A stretch of 64,000 nt of DNA, taken from Azolla caroliniana. Taxonomy: Eukaryota; Polypodiophyta. A program made the position numbers and the translations under genes. Below are positions 46,775-57,931 of the stretch, piece by piece (the first letter of the stretch is position 1; each line of letters opens with the position of its first letter). Location: positions 7,130,001 through 7,194,000 of the forward strand of contig JBHGNT010000008.1 of NCBI GenBank assembly GCA_043228905.1, in the 5' to 3' direction. The notes under the pieces were generated by a model. It saw only the letters and a list, made by a program, of their open reading frames with translations. It was not told where the DNA came from and did not search any database.

Positions 46775-49700
46775 TTACCCTTCGTCCTCCGGATCGCCAT
46801 TTGCTCCGAACCGGTCGTCCTCGCTATCCAAGTCGTCCGGGTTCGGTTCATCCTCGTGCCGCTTTTTGAACGCTTTGATCCTTTTCCCGGCCACCGGTAT
46901 TGCCATCCTCATCCCGTCAAGCTCCGCGAGATGATAGGTGCCATTGTCATTGGCGCTTGTCACCACGTAAGGCCCGAACCACCTCCTTGCGAACTTCCGC
47001 GTCGCCTTGTGCTGGTTGTCGAGGCTGCTGTCATATACCAGAACCCAATCGCCTTCCTCGATTTTCTTCGGCCTTAGTCGGTGAGTCCGATCAAATCGCC
47101 CCTTGTTCTTTACCCTCGCGGCCCGCAACTTTTTCGTGGCTCATTCCACATCCTCCGGTCTTCGCTCGAGCTGCCGGATCCGCGCCGCTAACAGCTCCTC
47201 CTGGCTCATCTCGCTTCTCTAGTCCACTGTGACCCATGAGGAGATCGTTTGCTCCATTGGCATGACCAGCTTTTGTCCATACATCAGCTCCGCCGGCATG
47301 AACCCAATTACCACACTGTGCGTAGTTCGGTCGGCCCACAACGCATAGGGTAAGAGACGCGGCCAGTTTCCGACTTGGCCTCCACATGCCTGCACTAACG
47401 CTTTGACGATCGTCTCGTGTCCGCGTTCCACCTTCTCGTTCGCCTCCGGATTGTACGCCGTGGTGAGTGAGAGTTTAACCCCTAGCTAGTCAAATAGCTC
47501 TTCAACCTCTTGTGCGTCTAGTTCTCCGCGGTCGGCTACGATCTTTCCTACGCACCCGTACTAGCATACCACTTCTTCGATCAAAAATCGGCACATAACC
47601 GCAGTCGTTTTGTTCGGCAATGCTCGGCCTTCCACTTGGTTTGTTAGGTCCTCTCGAGCTAGCACCAGATATTGCATCTACCCTACCCCCATCGGCATCG
47701 TCACCAGATCCACCATCCACTTGAAGTGGACAGTCAGAGGGTAGGTCGGGTGGAGCTCGTCCCGATGTCGGGCTATGGAGTGCATCTGACAGCTTTCACA
47801 AGCCGTCACGAACTGATGCATGTCCCAGTATAGTCCCAGCCTCCAGTACTTCCCCTTCAGCTTCTCGAATGTGGCCCACGTCCCATGGTGTCCGGCCCAG
47901 GGACTCTCGTGGTACGCCGTCAATAGTTCCACCTGCTCCTCTTTCTTCGCCACAACCCGGAGCGGGATGTTGTTTCTCTTCTTCGGGTGCTTCCATATGC
48001 ACCCATCCAGTAGGAAGAATCGGTACGCTTTCTTCCGAATCCAGTTGGTCTCTTCCTTCGTCCACGCCACATCCGGTGTCATTGTCTTCAGGAACTCGCC
48101 GATCTGGAGCCACTCTCCGTCGTACTAGCTCTCGTCGAACTCGTTAAACGCCGGAGTGCTCCCTTTCCTTGTTGTTACGTAAGCCATCGCAAAGAAGCCC
48201 ACGCCAACTTCTTCGTCCTCCGAAATCATGCCGTCCTCATCATCAAATCTCCCCCTCGAAAGCATGTCGGCCATGGCGTTATCTTTTCCGGAAATGTGTC
48301 GTATCTCCGGATTTAGGGACTTGATGTACGCTATCCACCTGAGCATTGCCAGGTCTGGCGTCGCGCATCCGGAAACCATACCGAGAATCGGCGGGCAGTC
48401 CGTCTCAATTATCGCCTCCGTCCCGATCAAATAGTCTTTTTTGGACTTGACTGCCGAAACGATACCCCAGAGTTCGCGTTTAACCTGTGCGTACCCTTGC
48501 CGTCGTTCACTGAGAACTTTTGCGCCGAACCGGATGGGGAACCTTGTGCCATTCTCATCCTCCTTGTTGATCACCCATCCGATTCCGATCGGACTCATGT
48601 CTACGGTCACGTAAATCAGAATGTCTCTACCGTAGACCGCTTTCCGGAGTGCTGGCGTCGTAGCAAGTGCTCCTTTCATTTTCTGGATCGACTTCGTATG
48701 CTCCTCTCTCCACTTGAATTTACGCCCTTTCTTCAACAATACATAGAGCGGCTCCGCGACGTGGGCGTAATGCGGGATCTAGATATGGTAGAACATGCAT
48801 GCTCCCAAGAATCTCCGGACTTCCGTGACCGCATTGCAGTCGCGCTTCATCGCGGAGATGGCCTCTACCTTGGCCGGCGATGGTTTCCGACCAAATGGCC
48901 CGCATAGGTGTCCGAAGACCATGATCTCCGATTGCCTGAAGGCCGATTTTTCTCCGGAGAAGGTGAGCCTCGCACCCTCTAGTCTTTGCAGCACCTTCTC
49001 GCAGTCATCGACGTGGTCTGCCATGAATTTCCGGTATCCGTCCGGTCCGATTGTCTCGTCCTTATCCTCCACCGGGCATCCTTTGATCGGGATGTCATCT
49101 AAGAATGACATGGTGATGTCCGGGATACAATCCCTTAACACTTTGTTCATTGCATTCACCATGTGGGCTACCGAGTTCGTCCTCCCTTGCGGAAGGGTAC
49201 ACATCCGTACTAGGCTAAGAGGAGTCCGCATTGTCATAATGTCCCTGCTCTCCACGACTAGCTAAAACTGATCGTATCCCGAGTACAGATCACCGACCGA
49301 GTAAATTGACCTTCTAGCGAAGGCCTCCGTGAGCTCATCTATGGTCGGTCCGATTCCTGCGTTCCGAATGGTCACCTTGTTGACTGGTTGCAGGTCCTGA
49401 ATGAAGCGCATCGTGCCGTTCTTCTTGGGCACGGTGAACCACCGATTAGAATACAGTGCACTCGACAGTTTGAGGATGCCCATATCCACCTCCTGTTTCA
49501 GTAGCTCCATCAACTTCGGGATGTGAGCTCTAGGTACTGGAATCGGTTTGAGATTCCACAGTACATGCGGTACCGTGAAGATCACCATTGGTTCCACAAT
49601 CGTCGGGTCTACGCACCCGATCTCCTCCGGCGAGAATGCGAAGGCCTTCCCGTGCCTCCTGAGCATTCTCCGAAACCGGTCCTCCTCCGCCGGCAGTAGA

Positions 49701-50182
49701 AAGCCACCCCCACTGACCTTGAGCTCTCGTAGCGTTACACCGGTGAATCGGTGTCCTATGCCCGCCGGATCTCGTAAACTTGGGTCTGACGCAACCCCTT
49801 TCGTCCGTAACTCGCTGCCCTCCGGCAAGGGTGCCGCGACTGGCCTCACCTTCCGGTCCACAGTCTTGTACTTCGTATCCACTCGGGTCGTCCGATCCGA
49901 CTCGAGTCCTCTACTAAAGTCGGCAAGGACTTCGTACATCTTTCCGAACATACCGGAATTATCCGGTCTTCACTAAGGCCCTCTCCGAACATCTTCCGTA
50001 ACTTCCCCAAGGTGTCGTCAAGAGAGACCGCCTCCACGGCTCCGTTGATTTCCTCTTCGGGGGCGAGGACTCCGCATGCCCTGAGTCGCTCTTCTGCCCG
50101 CTTCTTCTCCCAGACAACGACGCCGACTATTGTACAACCTCCGCTGTCGGAGAACCAAAACTTCCTACCTATGTTACAGGTT
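46775..50182 (-). pseudogene. Gypsy copy B: pol (RT, RNase H, integrase), defective
   Basis: In order on the - strand: a pol N-terminus near 50170 (broken by a frameshift at about 49980), then RT from 49951 with YSNRWFTVPKKNGTMRFIQD and SIYSVGDLYSGYDQF. A stop lies near 49262, then SRDIMTMRTPLSLVRMCTL and the FLDD box at 49104-49093. RNase H runs 48739-48125 (YVTVDMSPIGIGWVIN, IETDCPPILGMVSG, IRHISGKDN). Integrase follows, with HESPWAGHHGTW and CESCQMH, then frameshifts, and ends with RWFGPYVVTSANDNGTYHL and a stop at 46775. No chromodomain is seen. GC content is higher than in the flanking DNA, as in the other family copies. Confidence 0.85.
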
Positions 50183-50606
50183 TGTTGAGTGGCAAGCTCA
50201 ACCGGAGCCGGATCGGCTGAATAAGCTTGAGCTGGTAAGCGAGATGAATCGGTATGCCGGTGAGCAACCGAGCCGGTAAACAGTAAGGACAGGTGAGCTG
50301 GGGAGCCGGTATGCCGGATCCAATCCGTAACCGGAAGCCTAGTATAGGTTAGACTACTAGGCAGTTATAGTCTCGTAGTTAGTGTCAAATGCTCGTGTGA
50401 GCATTGAAGTACACCGTACTTCTAACAGTCCCGTGTGGACTTGTATAAATAGCGCTGATGAGCGCGTTGTAGATACAGAGCACAGAGTATTCATATAATT
50501 TTGGAAAATAGTGTGTCTTGCTCTCTCTCTCTCTCTCTCTCCCACGTACTCTCTCTCTCTCTTTGTGTACTGTTCTTTCTAACGCTTCCGCAAGCAATCT
50601 TTAACA
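50183..50606 (+). mobile_element. Copia solo LTR, 424 bp, with perfect 5-bp TSD
   Basis: It starts TGTTGAGTGGCAAGC and ends ATCTTTAACA. AGGTT flanks it at 50178-50182 and 50607-50611. It interrupts the protease-pol linker of gypsy B, where copy D reads straight through. TTGTATAAATAGC (about 50443) is a good TATA box. Same family as the LTR at 35890-36312. No internal sequence is present, so it is the product of LTR-LTR recombination. Confidence 0.9.
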
Positions 50607-50611
50607 AGGTT

Positions 50612-52080
50612 CTTTTGCCTACTGTACATGTGTGGGGTTTTTCCGGAGTGTCCGGAATATCGCGTCCCCACGTCTTGATAGCCCTCTCTAAAAATCCCCT
50701 CGGCTTTCGCCGCCGAGGGTCCCGCGGTTACGCTCGTGGTTCGGTCGTACCGTCAGAAACTGAACGGAGTGACGCCCATCCTGGCTTTTGACTTGGGCAT
50801 ACGCCGAACCGTTGTCCATCACCTTCGTCTCCATGTGCGCCGCTATGATGTACGGTTCTCCAAGTATCACCGGATGTGAGGACGTCTTCTGCACAAAGAA
50901 GTGTTGATTGATCTCGACATTGCCGATTTTCACTCGTACATTCGGGCAAGCTCCGTTGTCGTGAAGAAAACCGTCCCTAGGCGGAAACTGGATATAACGT
51001 GCGTAAACCGGCCCTTACACGTGGGCACAAGTTTTGTTGTATAGTACGTAGATAGGTACAAGTTGGCTGAGGTGAAATCCTAGGTAGCACGCATTGATTA
51101 GGGAGAAAATCGAGGCGTATCCATGTTCGAAAGGACAGGGAATAAACATGATGTAACGTGTGGTAACAACCTCCCTCCTTGGGCTATAAAGAGAGGGAGA
51201 GGTATTGTAAAAAGGGGATCGCGTTTTGTGGACGAGGAAGTGTTGCCGGACATAGTCGTTCTCCATAGTCGTTCTATGCAGGTTTTCGGGAGGCTGACTC
51301 TACTCTGCGGAATGCCTGAGTGCTTCTGGAAAAGTCTCCATCTCGCGTTCTGTGCATGTGTGTGCAGGCGTTGGAGCCTATCACTCGCCGGCTTGCTGGT
51401 TGTAACTCCTCGATTTATATATATACATTCGTTCTGTCTCCATCATTCGGAGTTAGTTGCAACTCCTGTGAATCAGTGTTTCTGTGAGTACATCTTTTGT
51501 TTCTTTCCCCTCTTCTCATTCGGTTATTTCTCAGTCCAAGGCCCCCGGGGTCCCGCCTCGTTCTCCGCGCACGTGCGTAACAACGCGACACCATGTAGCT
51601 CCTCCGTGGCGCGCGTTGCTGCCCGTATCTTCCACGTGTGCTTGGCGTTGATCGGCCAGTTTCCCTTCTTGTAGAAGTCCATGGACATCAAGTTGATCTC
51701 CGAACCGTGGTCTACCAACGTCACCACCGGCTCTTGGGCGTCCCCAATCCGAACAGGGGATTCCGTAGTGGCCCTAGCCCAATGTAGCCTCGAGTAGTGG
51801 CTTTCCGCCAACTCGTCCTCCAGGGCCATGTCTTCTACGTGCGTCGTTCATACCTCCACCGGCTTCTCCGGCTCCGGCTTCGTCAAAAGCCTTTTCCGCT
51901 TCACCAAGTCTACGATGGAGTCGTGGAACTCCTTCTTGGCGAAACAAGCACTACCCTCAGCGAAATCTCCACTTTGTTGTCGAGGATCCATTCCTCTAGG
52001 ACCTTTCGTAGGTTTGTGGTCCTTTCGATCTTTGTGCTCAACCGGTAACCGGCCTTCTTGGCCTTGTTCGGTGCGCCGGA
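50612..52080 (-). pseudogene. Gypsy copy B: protease region, split by a solo LTR
   Basis: On the - strand the part at 51829-51595 has RLHWARATTESPVRIGD, VVTLVDHGSEINLMSMDFYK and a break in TEELHG. After the LTR at 50957-51590 the same domain continues at 50950-50688 with QHFFVQKTSSHPVILGEPYI and TVRPNHERNR. The catalytic block is DHGS, where most retropepsins have D-S/T-G. Copy D continues across the same point without interruption, confirming that the LTR is a later insertion. Confidence 0.8.
50957..51590 (+). mobile_element. Gypsy-family solo LTR W, 634 bp
   Basis: It starts TGTCGTGAAGAAAACCG and ends GCGTAACAACGCGACA, with the signature AAGGCCCCCGGGGTCCCGCC. TATA box: GGCTATAAAGAGAGGG at about 51182. 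It lies opposite in orientation to copy B, into whose protease it is inserted. Flanks are CCGT (50953-50956) and CCAT (51591-51594), a possible 4-bp target duplication with one change. Confidence 0.8.
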
Positions 52081-52090
52081 TGCACCGCCA

Positions 52091-53416
52091 TCATTCTACC
52101 CCAGCCCCCCCGGTCTTTCCCGCGCGCTTGTCTTCCACCTGAGCTTCGTAGTTCTGGCACGCGGTTTCCAACAAGCCTGTCTTCTCTTCGACCGGGTCAC
52201 TCCACCCGGTTACCTTTCGGACCCGTCTTTCCGCACGGTCCGCTTCCTCTTTCCTTAGTTGTACGCCGGCTAGGCTTTCCAGCATCAATGGCCAGAACCC
52301 GGAGTCCTTCATTTTCTGGACTTCATCACTCTTGACCAGGATTGCCGCCGACGTCAAGTAGTGGATGGTCTCCGCGTGGCGAGCCGCCACCTCCTCCATC
52401 AGCCATTTCATCCGCTCTCGTCCGACGTTCAGATCTAGGGCCCTCCGGGTTTCGCTAGCGTGTACCCGCCTGTTCCACAGGTACACCACGTTGGCCCTTA
52501 TCGCTTCGGCGAAGTCCCCGCAGTCCTTTTGGGTGTGGCCAACTGCATCGCACCACAAGCACCGATGCCCAGCCGGAGGCCTTCGGTCACGGGCTTGTTC
52601 GCAGCCGTCCCTCCGTGCCTGTGCAATCTGGAGGTTCCTCACCATTTGAGTCAGCTCCTCCAGAGCCGCTCCTCCGGACTAGCCTTTGACCATGCTGGTC
52701 GAAGTTGAGCCGGTCTCGAGCAACTCTCGGGTCTCCTCCCTTCGTGCCGGTGGGGGTACCTCGAGCTTCCTTGCCACAATAGAGCCCGCCCTCGACAAGC
52801 CTTTATCAACACACTCACGCCGTTTGTCGAAACGGCCGCAGACTCTCTTCACCACAACCCAGTCGGCCGTTAGCCCGTCATCGGTCTCCAGTAGGAGGCC
52901 CACTTGCTACCGGTCCCTCACGTCCACCGATTTAACAAATAATAGGATACGACTTGTGTCTAGTACGGTCCAGTCCAGCGCCGAAAGACGCGCGAAGCGT
53001 TCGTCAAACTCCCGGAGGAGCACCGACGCGTTTCTCCCCTTTTTGGGGGTCTCCACCAATTCCATGAAGCCCTGCTTCGATAGCCGAAGCGCGTAATCAA
53101 GCCCGTATTTCTCAAGAAGACGACCTTCAAACTCTTCCCAGGTCTGGCTCTCAACCCGTACCTTGAGCACCTCCACGTGGATGCTCGACATTGCCACCCG
53201 AGGGAGTCCGGCCAATAGCCTGTCTTCCGGAATGTCCCTCATCACCATTTTGGCTCGGTAGGCCTCCAAGTAGCTCGTGGCGTCCTTTCCACTGAACCGG
53301 CCTATCGTGCCAACAATTGCTTCAATAGCCCTATCGAGGGCGCCTGTGCCTTCGCGCGCACTCACTAATCGATCTACAGCTGAAGCCATGGCTTTTGCAA
53401 GCTCTATTCCCCTCAT
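52091..53416 (-). pseudogene. Gypsy copy B: gag, defective
   Basis: ATG at 53416 opens RGIELAKAMASAVDRLVSAR, then GTIGRFSGKDATSYLEAYRA and QTWEEFEGRLLEKYGLDY. In-frame stops near 52907 and 52679 split it into three frames. The third carries a CCHC zinc knuckle, CLWCDAVGHTQKDC, and ends near WSDPVEEKTGLLETACQNY. Gag packages the element RNA into particles. The order and motifs match copies D and E, so the start is well supported. Confidence 0.85.
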
Positions 53417-53461
53417 CTTTTCTATTCCTTTGCCGCCTGTTCACGTCGGGTTCACCAAATA

Positions 53462-54296
53462 TGTCGCGTTGTTACGTGCGTGCATATAGAACGAGGCGGA
53501 ACCACGGGGGTCTTCGACCAAGGAAAAACCGAACAGGAGTAGGAGCAAGAAAGACAACAGTCGTTGTCGTAGTGTATTCCACACACTACGTGAAAACCAT
53601 AAAATAATATATCCGATTTTAGATACATATAGATAAATAAATAATATATCAAAATATTTATCACGTGCATAAGGCAAGATTCAAACCCTATACCTCCACG
53701 TAGCCAAACCTCAACTTTACCATTATGCTACCTTATCTTTAGTGTTCTACAAATAGATTTAATAACTATAAGTGCTTTATTTGTGCCTACCTTTATTAAA
53801 AGGTAAATCATGCATTTTTAGAGTGCGTGAATATTTTATAGAAAAACGCAAGCAACTAAAAAGTGACTCATGCACATCTAGCGTGCGTGAGCACTATATT
53901 TAGCAAATAAAAGCAAGGATTAGAAAAGCATCACATGCACATTTAGTGTGCATGAACATATTAGAAAAAAGCATGTAGCTATGCTTAGTCTCTCCCATCA
54001 CTATATAAGGATGGGGAGCACATTGTAGTTTTTGTTGATTTTTTTTTTCTATAATGATCAATCAATCTAAAATATTCGTGGGATTCACGAATTTGCTAAA
54101 ATAATTCTCTCTTACTACCTAAATATTGACTAAATATACTAAACTCGTGGGATTCACAAGATTCTTATCTTATAGCTCTTTATACCTATTCTTTACTAGC
54201 CTTATTTGTATTTTTCTTCCTCCTAGTCCAAAACCTCGACGGTTCCCACCCGACTCACGCAACGATCCGGAGCCGAAAGGCACGACACCGTGCTTC

Positions 54297-54328
<32 letters not shown>

Positions 54329-54863
54329 GATACATAGAAACCGCAACCGAATGAAACAACCGAAACGAGACAAATGCGTATATGTATGTATATATTCTGA
54401 TGAAAAATCTTAGGTGAGTGACAAATCTCCTACGCCTACGCACACAGAAGAGTGAGATGGAGACTCTGTCGGAAGCACTTAGGCGTTCCGCGGAGTAGAG
54501 TCAGCCTCCCGAAAACCTGGACAGAGCAAATATAGAAAAAGACGGAGGATAAGAACTCAGTTCCAGTCCGACAACACTTCGTCCTTGGCAAAAAGAAACG
54601 ATCCCTTTTACGATTCCTCTCCCTTTCTTTTCTAGCCCAAGGAGGGAGGACGTTACAACTTGTTACATCATCTTTATTCCTTGTCCTTTTAAACAGAGAT
54701 ATGCCTCGATTTCCTACCTATCAAATCCGTGCGACTTAGGATATTCACATCAACCGACTTGTACCTAAATATGTACATTACGACAAAACTTGTGCCGGCG
54801 TGTAATGGCCGGTTCGCGCACATCATTCTCCGATTCCGCCGAGGGACAGTTTTCTCCACGACA
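53462..54863 (-). mobile_element. Gypsy copy B: 5' LTR, interrupted by LTR Z
   Basis: On the - strand it starts TGTCGTGGAGAAAACTG at 54863 and ends CGTAACAACGCGACA at 53462, followed by the candidate primer-binding site. LTR Z (53565-54287) is inserted in it; without Z and its 4-bp duplication the LTR would be about 675 bp, close to copy E's 677 bp. The TATA box is decayed (GGGCTAGAAAAG). A (CA)n microsatellite lies at about 54298-54325. Upstream flank on this strand: GCGT. Confidence 0.8.
53565..54287 (+). mobile_element. Gypsy-family solo LTR Z, 723 bp, inside the B 5' LTR
   Basis: It starts TGTCGTAGTGTATTCCAC and ends CGAAAGGCACGACA, with end signature TCCAAAACCTCGACGGTTCC. It is the inverted homologue of LTR Y at 41332-42121; shared blocks include CGTGGGATTCAC and CACTACGTGAAAA. 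Flanks TCGT (53561-53564) and CCGT (54288-54291) give a 4-bp target duplication with one change. It contains an antisense tRNA-like module at about 53672-53740. Confidence 0.75.
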
Positions 54864-54996
54864 ACGCGCTTGGTCTTAGGTCCTCGTGCGGCTATAATGT
54901 ACGCTTCATTTTTCGCCGTAGTGCTTGCGTCGTATTACACCGTAGTGCAAGCTTCGTATTCCCTCGTAGTGCATCCTCCATTTTGCGTCGTAACGC
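54864..54996. other. 133-bp spacer between gypsy copies B and D
   Basis: It has a diffuse internal repeat, with GTAGTGC and CGTATT blocks recurring about every 22-25 bases (TTCGCCGTAGTGCTTGCG, TACACCGTAGTGCAAGC, TCCCTCGTAGTGCATCC). No gene. It is probably part of whatever sequence B and D were inserted into. Confidence 0.45.
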
Positions 54997-55720
54997 TGTC
55001 ATGAAGATTTCGGGCCATAGGTAGAAACAAGGTGAAACGCGCAGGAACACCGGTTTACGCGAGTGCACGCCTCGAGGGAATTAGATAGGACAAATACTAG
55101 GCATGAGTATAAGGAGGGGTACTAGGATGTTAGAGCATAGACATTGCATAAGTAGGGAGAGTTACGAGGAGAGTAAATCAGGGAGAGAATCTAGGACAAA
55201 AATGACGGGTCATGAATGCTTGTAACGGTCGCTCCTTGTGCTATAAAAGGGGCGACCTTTGACTGTCTTCGGGATGCCATCTAGAGGAGAGGATAGACAG
55301 AGAAAGGGGCGACCTTTGACCGCGGAAAAAGGCGCATCCCCTTGCTCACATCAGATGCCTGAGTGCTCCCGACCTGGGGATCGACCTTCTGCGCACCGAC
55401 GTCTCTTTGTACCTGGCTATTTGCCAAACTCTGCGCTCCATCATCGGCTCTGATCCGGCTGTAACCACTCACAGCACCGTGCACCTGTGTTTTAATAGAA
55501 ATCTTTCTACCTATCACACTTTGTTCTCAGTGTCTTTGTCCATGTTCGTGTCTACGCGTGACTCTCTTACTCTCTCTCGTTCGCTAGACTTACCCACTCT
55601 CTTGTGGTCTCAAGACCTACGCGGTCCCCAAACTCCTACCCCCTCGCTTTCTCGATTCCTTGGTTCGAGACCCCCGTGGTCCTGCCCGACTTCTATGCAT
55701 CCGCGAGGATTTCCTCGACA
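54997..55720 (+). mobile_element. Gypsy copy D: 5' LTR, 724 bp
   Basis: It starts TGTCATGAAGATTTCGGGCC and ends GATTTCCTCGACA. TATA: GCTATAAAAGGGGCGACC at about 55239. End signature: GAGACCCCCGTGGTCCTGCC. It is highly similar along its length to the 3' LTR at 61277-61999; a visible difference near 55300-55320, GGGCGACCTTTGACCG, looks like a local copy of the TATA-downstream sequence. Confidence 0.9.
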
Positions 55721-55725
55721 TTCTT

Positions 55726-55743
55726 TGGTGAACCCGACGTGAA
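55726..55743 (+). other. Gypsy candidate primer-binding site (copy D)
   Basis: TGGTGAACCCGACGTGAA lies five bases after the LTR end, in the position expected for a primer-binding site. It does not match the initiator-Met type used by the copia elements here. Confidence 0.6.
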
Positions 55744-55767
55744 GAAGGGTGGCAAAGGAATCTGGAG

Positions 55768-56964
55768 ATGAGAGGAAGCGAACTTGCAGAAGCGATGGCG
55801 GTGGTGGTAGACCGCCTGGTTAGTGCTCACGAGGGCGCGAGTGCCCTCGACCGGGCGATAGAGGCAACAGTCGGCAAGATAGGCCGGTTCGGCGGAAAGG
55901 ACGCCACGAGCTACTTAAAGGCCTACAAATCTGAAATGCAGATGAGGAACATACCCGAAGATAGAGGGCTAGCGTGGTTTCCCCGGGTCGTAACACCACA
56001 CATCCATACAGAGATGGTCGAGATACAAGCGGTCTGTCACGATTGGGCGGAGTTCACAGAGGAAGTTCTCGAGAGGTATAGCTACGATGATTCGTTCCGG
56101 CTATCGAGAAAGGATTTTATGGACTGGGTCAACAGCCCCAACAAGGGTCAGAACGCTTCTGCACTCCTCCAAGAGTTCGAGTCACGGTTCACACGACTCT
56201 CTAGGTTGGACCGAACCGTGCTCGAAATGAGCAAGGTTCTATTATTTTTCACTTCGTTCGACTCACACGTCCGGGAAAGCGTGGGTCTTCTTCTGGAAAC
56301 CAACCAAAGCCTCACGACTGATTGGGCAACCGTCAAGGAAGTATGCAGCAGGATTGACAAATGCCAGTATTGGAAGGAAAGGGGGTCCTCGTCGGTCAGA
56401 CTGGCTGTCGGAATCAGGGCCGAACCAATGCCGACCCGGATGGAAGAAACGAAGAGGTGGCTCGAGCTAGGCCCACCTCTGGCGAACATAGTCGCGGGAC
56501 CTGCAGGTGGCGCCGGACTAGAAGAACTGACAAGGATGGCGCGCGACCTCCAGATTGCCCACGCCCGACGAAGCAACGAAGGTAAGCCGCGTGACCGGCG
56601 ACCATCGGCCAACCAGAGGTGCATATGGTGTGACGCCACCGGACATGCCCGGAGAGAATGCGCTGACTTTGGAGAAGCGCTCAGGAGTAATGTAGTCTAC
56701 CTTTCGAACGACAGGGTTCATGTGAGCGACATGCGAAGATTGCTCGACACGAATTTTGGACAAGGTGGCATGAAGAGGCTAATGGAAGAAGCCGTGGCCT
56801 GGCACGTCGAAGCCGTCCACTATTCAGCTTCAGTCGGCATACGCGTAGGGGAGAAGACAACCAAACCCGATTCCAAATATGGGTTCCAAATACACGTAGG
56901 GGAGAAGACCTTGTCCTGCAGAAGAACGTGCTCGCGGAGTTACCGGGTAGAACGACCCCGTTGA
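55768..56964 (+). CDS. Gypsy copy D: gag (398 codons, C-terminus frameshifted)
   Basis: This is the longest intact gag in the window. The N-terminus reads RGSELAEAMAVVVDRLVSAH. Capsid-like stretches GRFGGKDATSYLKAYKSEM and LLQEFESRFTRLSRLDRTVL follow. A CCHC zinc knuckle, CIWCDATGHARREC, lies at about residues 285-298. After about residue 365 the frame passes through a small internal repeat (GEKT block twice) and then departs from the copy B frame, ending in a stop at 56964. The expected continuation, DPVEEITGFVEAACRNYEAL, is found in another frame at about 56957-57015. The start is chosen by alignment with copies B and E. Confidence 0.85.
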   Translation: MRGSELAEAMAVVVDRLVSAHEGASALDRAIEATVGKIGRFGGKDATSYLKAYKSEMQMRNIPEDRGLAWFPRVVTPHIHTEMVEIQAVCHDWAEFTEEVLERYSYDDSFRLSRKDFMDWVNSPNKGQNASALLQEFESRFTRLSRLDRTVLEMSKVLLFFTSFDSHVRESVGLLLETNQSLTTDWATVKEVCSRIDKCQYWKERGSSSVRLAVGIRAEPMPTRMEETKRWLELGPPLANIVAGPAGGAGLEELTRMARDLQIAHARRSNEGKPRDRRPSANQRCIWCDATGHARRECADFGEALRSNVVYLSNDRVHVSDMRRLLDTNFGQGGMKRLMEEAVAWHVEAVHYSASVGIRVGEKTTKPDSKYGFQIHVGEKTLSCRRTCSRSYRVERPR

Positions 56965-56999
56965 AGAAATCACCGGCTTTGTGGAGGCCGCGTGTAGGA

Positions 57000-57832
57000 A
57001 CTACGAAGCCTTGATCGACGAACGGTGAGCAGGAAAAACTGGGGGAGCGGGCCCATCGGGGAGGCATGACACACGAAGCGCAACCAAAAAGCACGATGCC
57101 GCTCCGACCGGATCCCAGGAGAAGGAGAAGGGCAGGATTCCGAGCTTCCGCTTAAGCTCGGAGATAGAGAAAACAACGAACCTACAAAAGGTTCTAGAGG
57201 AGCGAGTTCTCGACAGTCGCATAGAACTCATGCTTAGGGAAGTGCTCAGAATAGCAAGAAGGGAGTTCCACAACAACATCGTGGACCTCGTGAAGAGGAA
57301 GCGTCTCGCAATGGAACCAGAGCCCGAGAAGCCGATGGAGGTAAGGGCGGCACTCCTCGATGAGATAGCCGTGGAAGACGAGCTCGTGGAGAGCCACTAC
57401 GCCAAACCGCACTGGGCAAGAGCTACTACAGAAACCCCGGTTCGTATCGGGAATATCAAGGAACCGGTGGTGGCGTTAATCAACCATGGGTCGGATATTA
57501 ACCTGATGTCCATGGACTTCTACAAAAAGGGGAATTGGCCTATCAATACCAAACATGGGTGGAAGATACGCTCGGCTACAAGAGCCACGGAAGAGCTACA
57601 CAGGGCTTGCCTGAACGTCAGGGTGAGCGTTGGGAACGTCGACATAAACCAACACTTTTTCGTGCAAGAGACGTCCTCTCACCCGGTCATCCTTCGGGAA
57701 CCATACATCACGGCGGCTAGAATGGAAACAAAAGTGTTGGACAATGGTAAAAAGTCAGGACAACCATCACTCCGTTCAATTTTTGACCGTTTGGAAGAAC
57801 CACGAACGAAATCGGGACACCCTCGGAAATGA
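57000..57832 (+). pseudogene. Gypsy copy D: gag-protease linker and protease
   Basis: The open frame at 57230-57832 carries EDELVESHYAKPHWARATTE, VVALINHGSDINLMSMDF, INQHFFVQETSSHPVI and a stop at 57832. The active-site block is NHGS where copy B has DHGS, so the catalytic Asp is replaced by Asn and the enzyme is probably inactive. A region rich in Lys and Arg precedes it, broken from gag by a stop near 57026. Confidence 0.8.
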
Positions 57833-57931
57833 TAACAAGCTGGATTTTTAAAAAGGGCTATCAAGGCGTGGGGCCGCGATAGTTCGGATAACCGGAAAGC
57901 TCCCCACACTTGTAAAATAGGTAGGAAAGTT

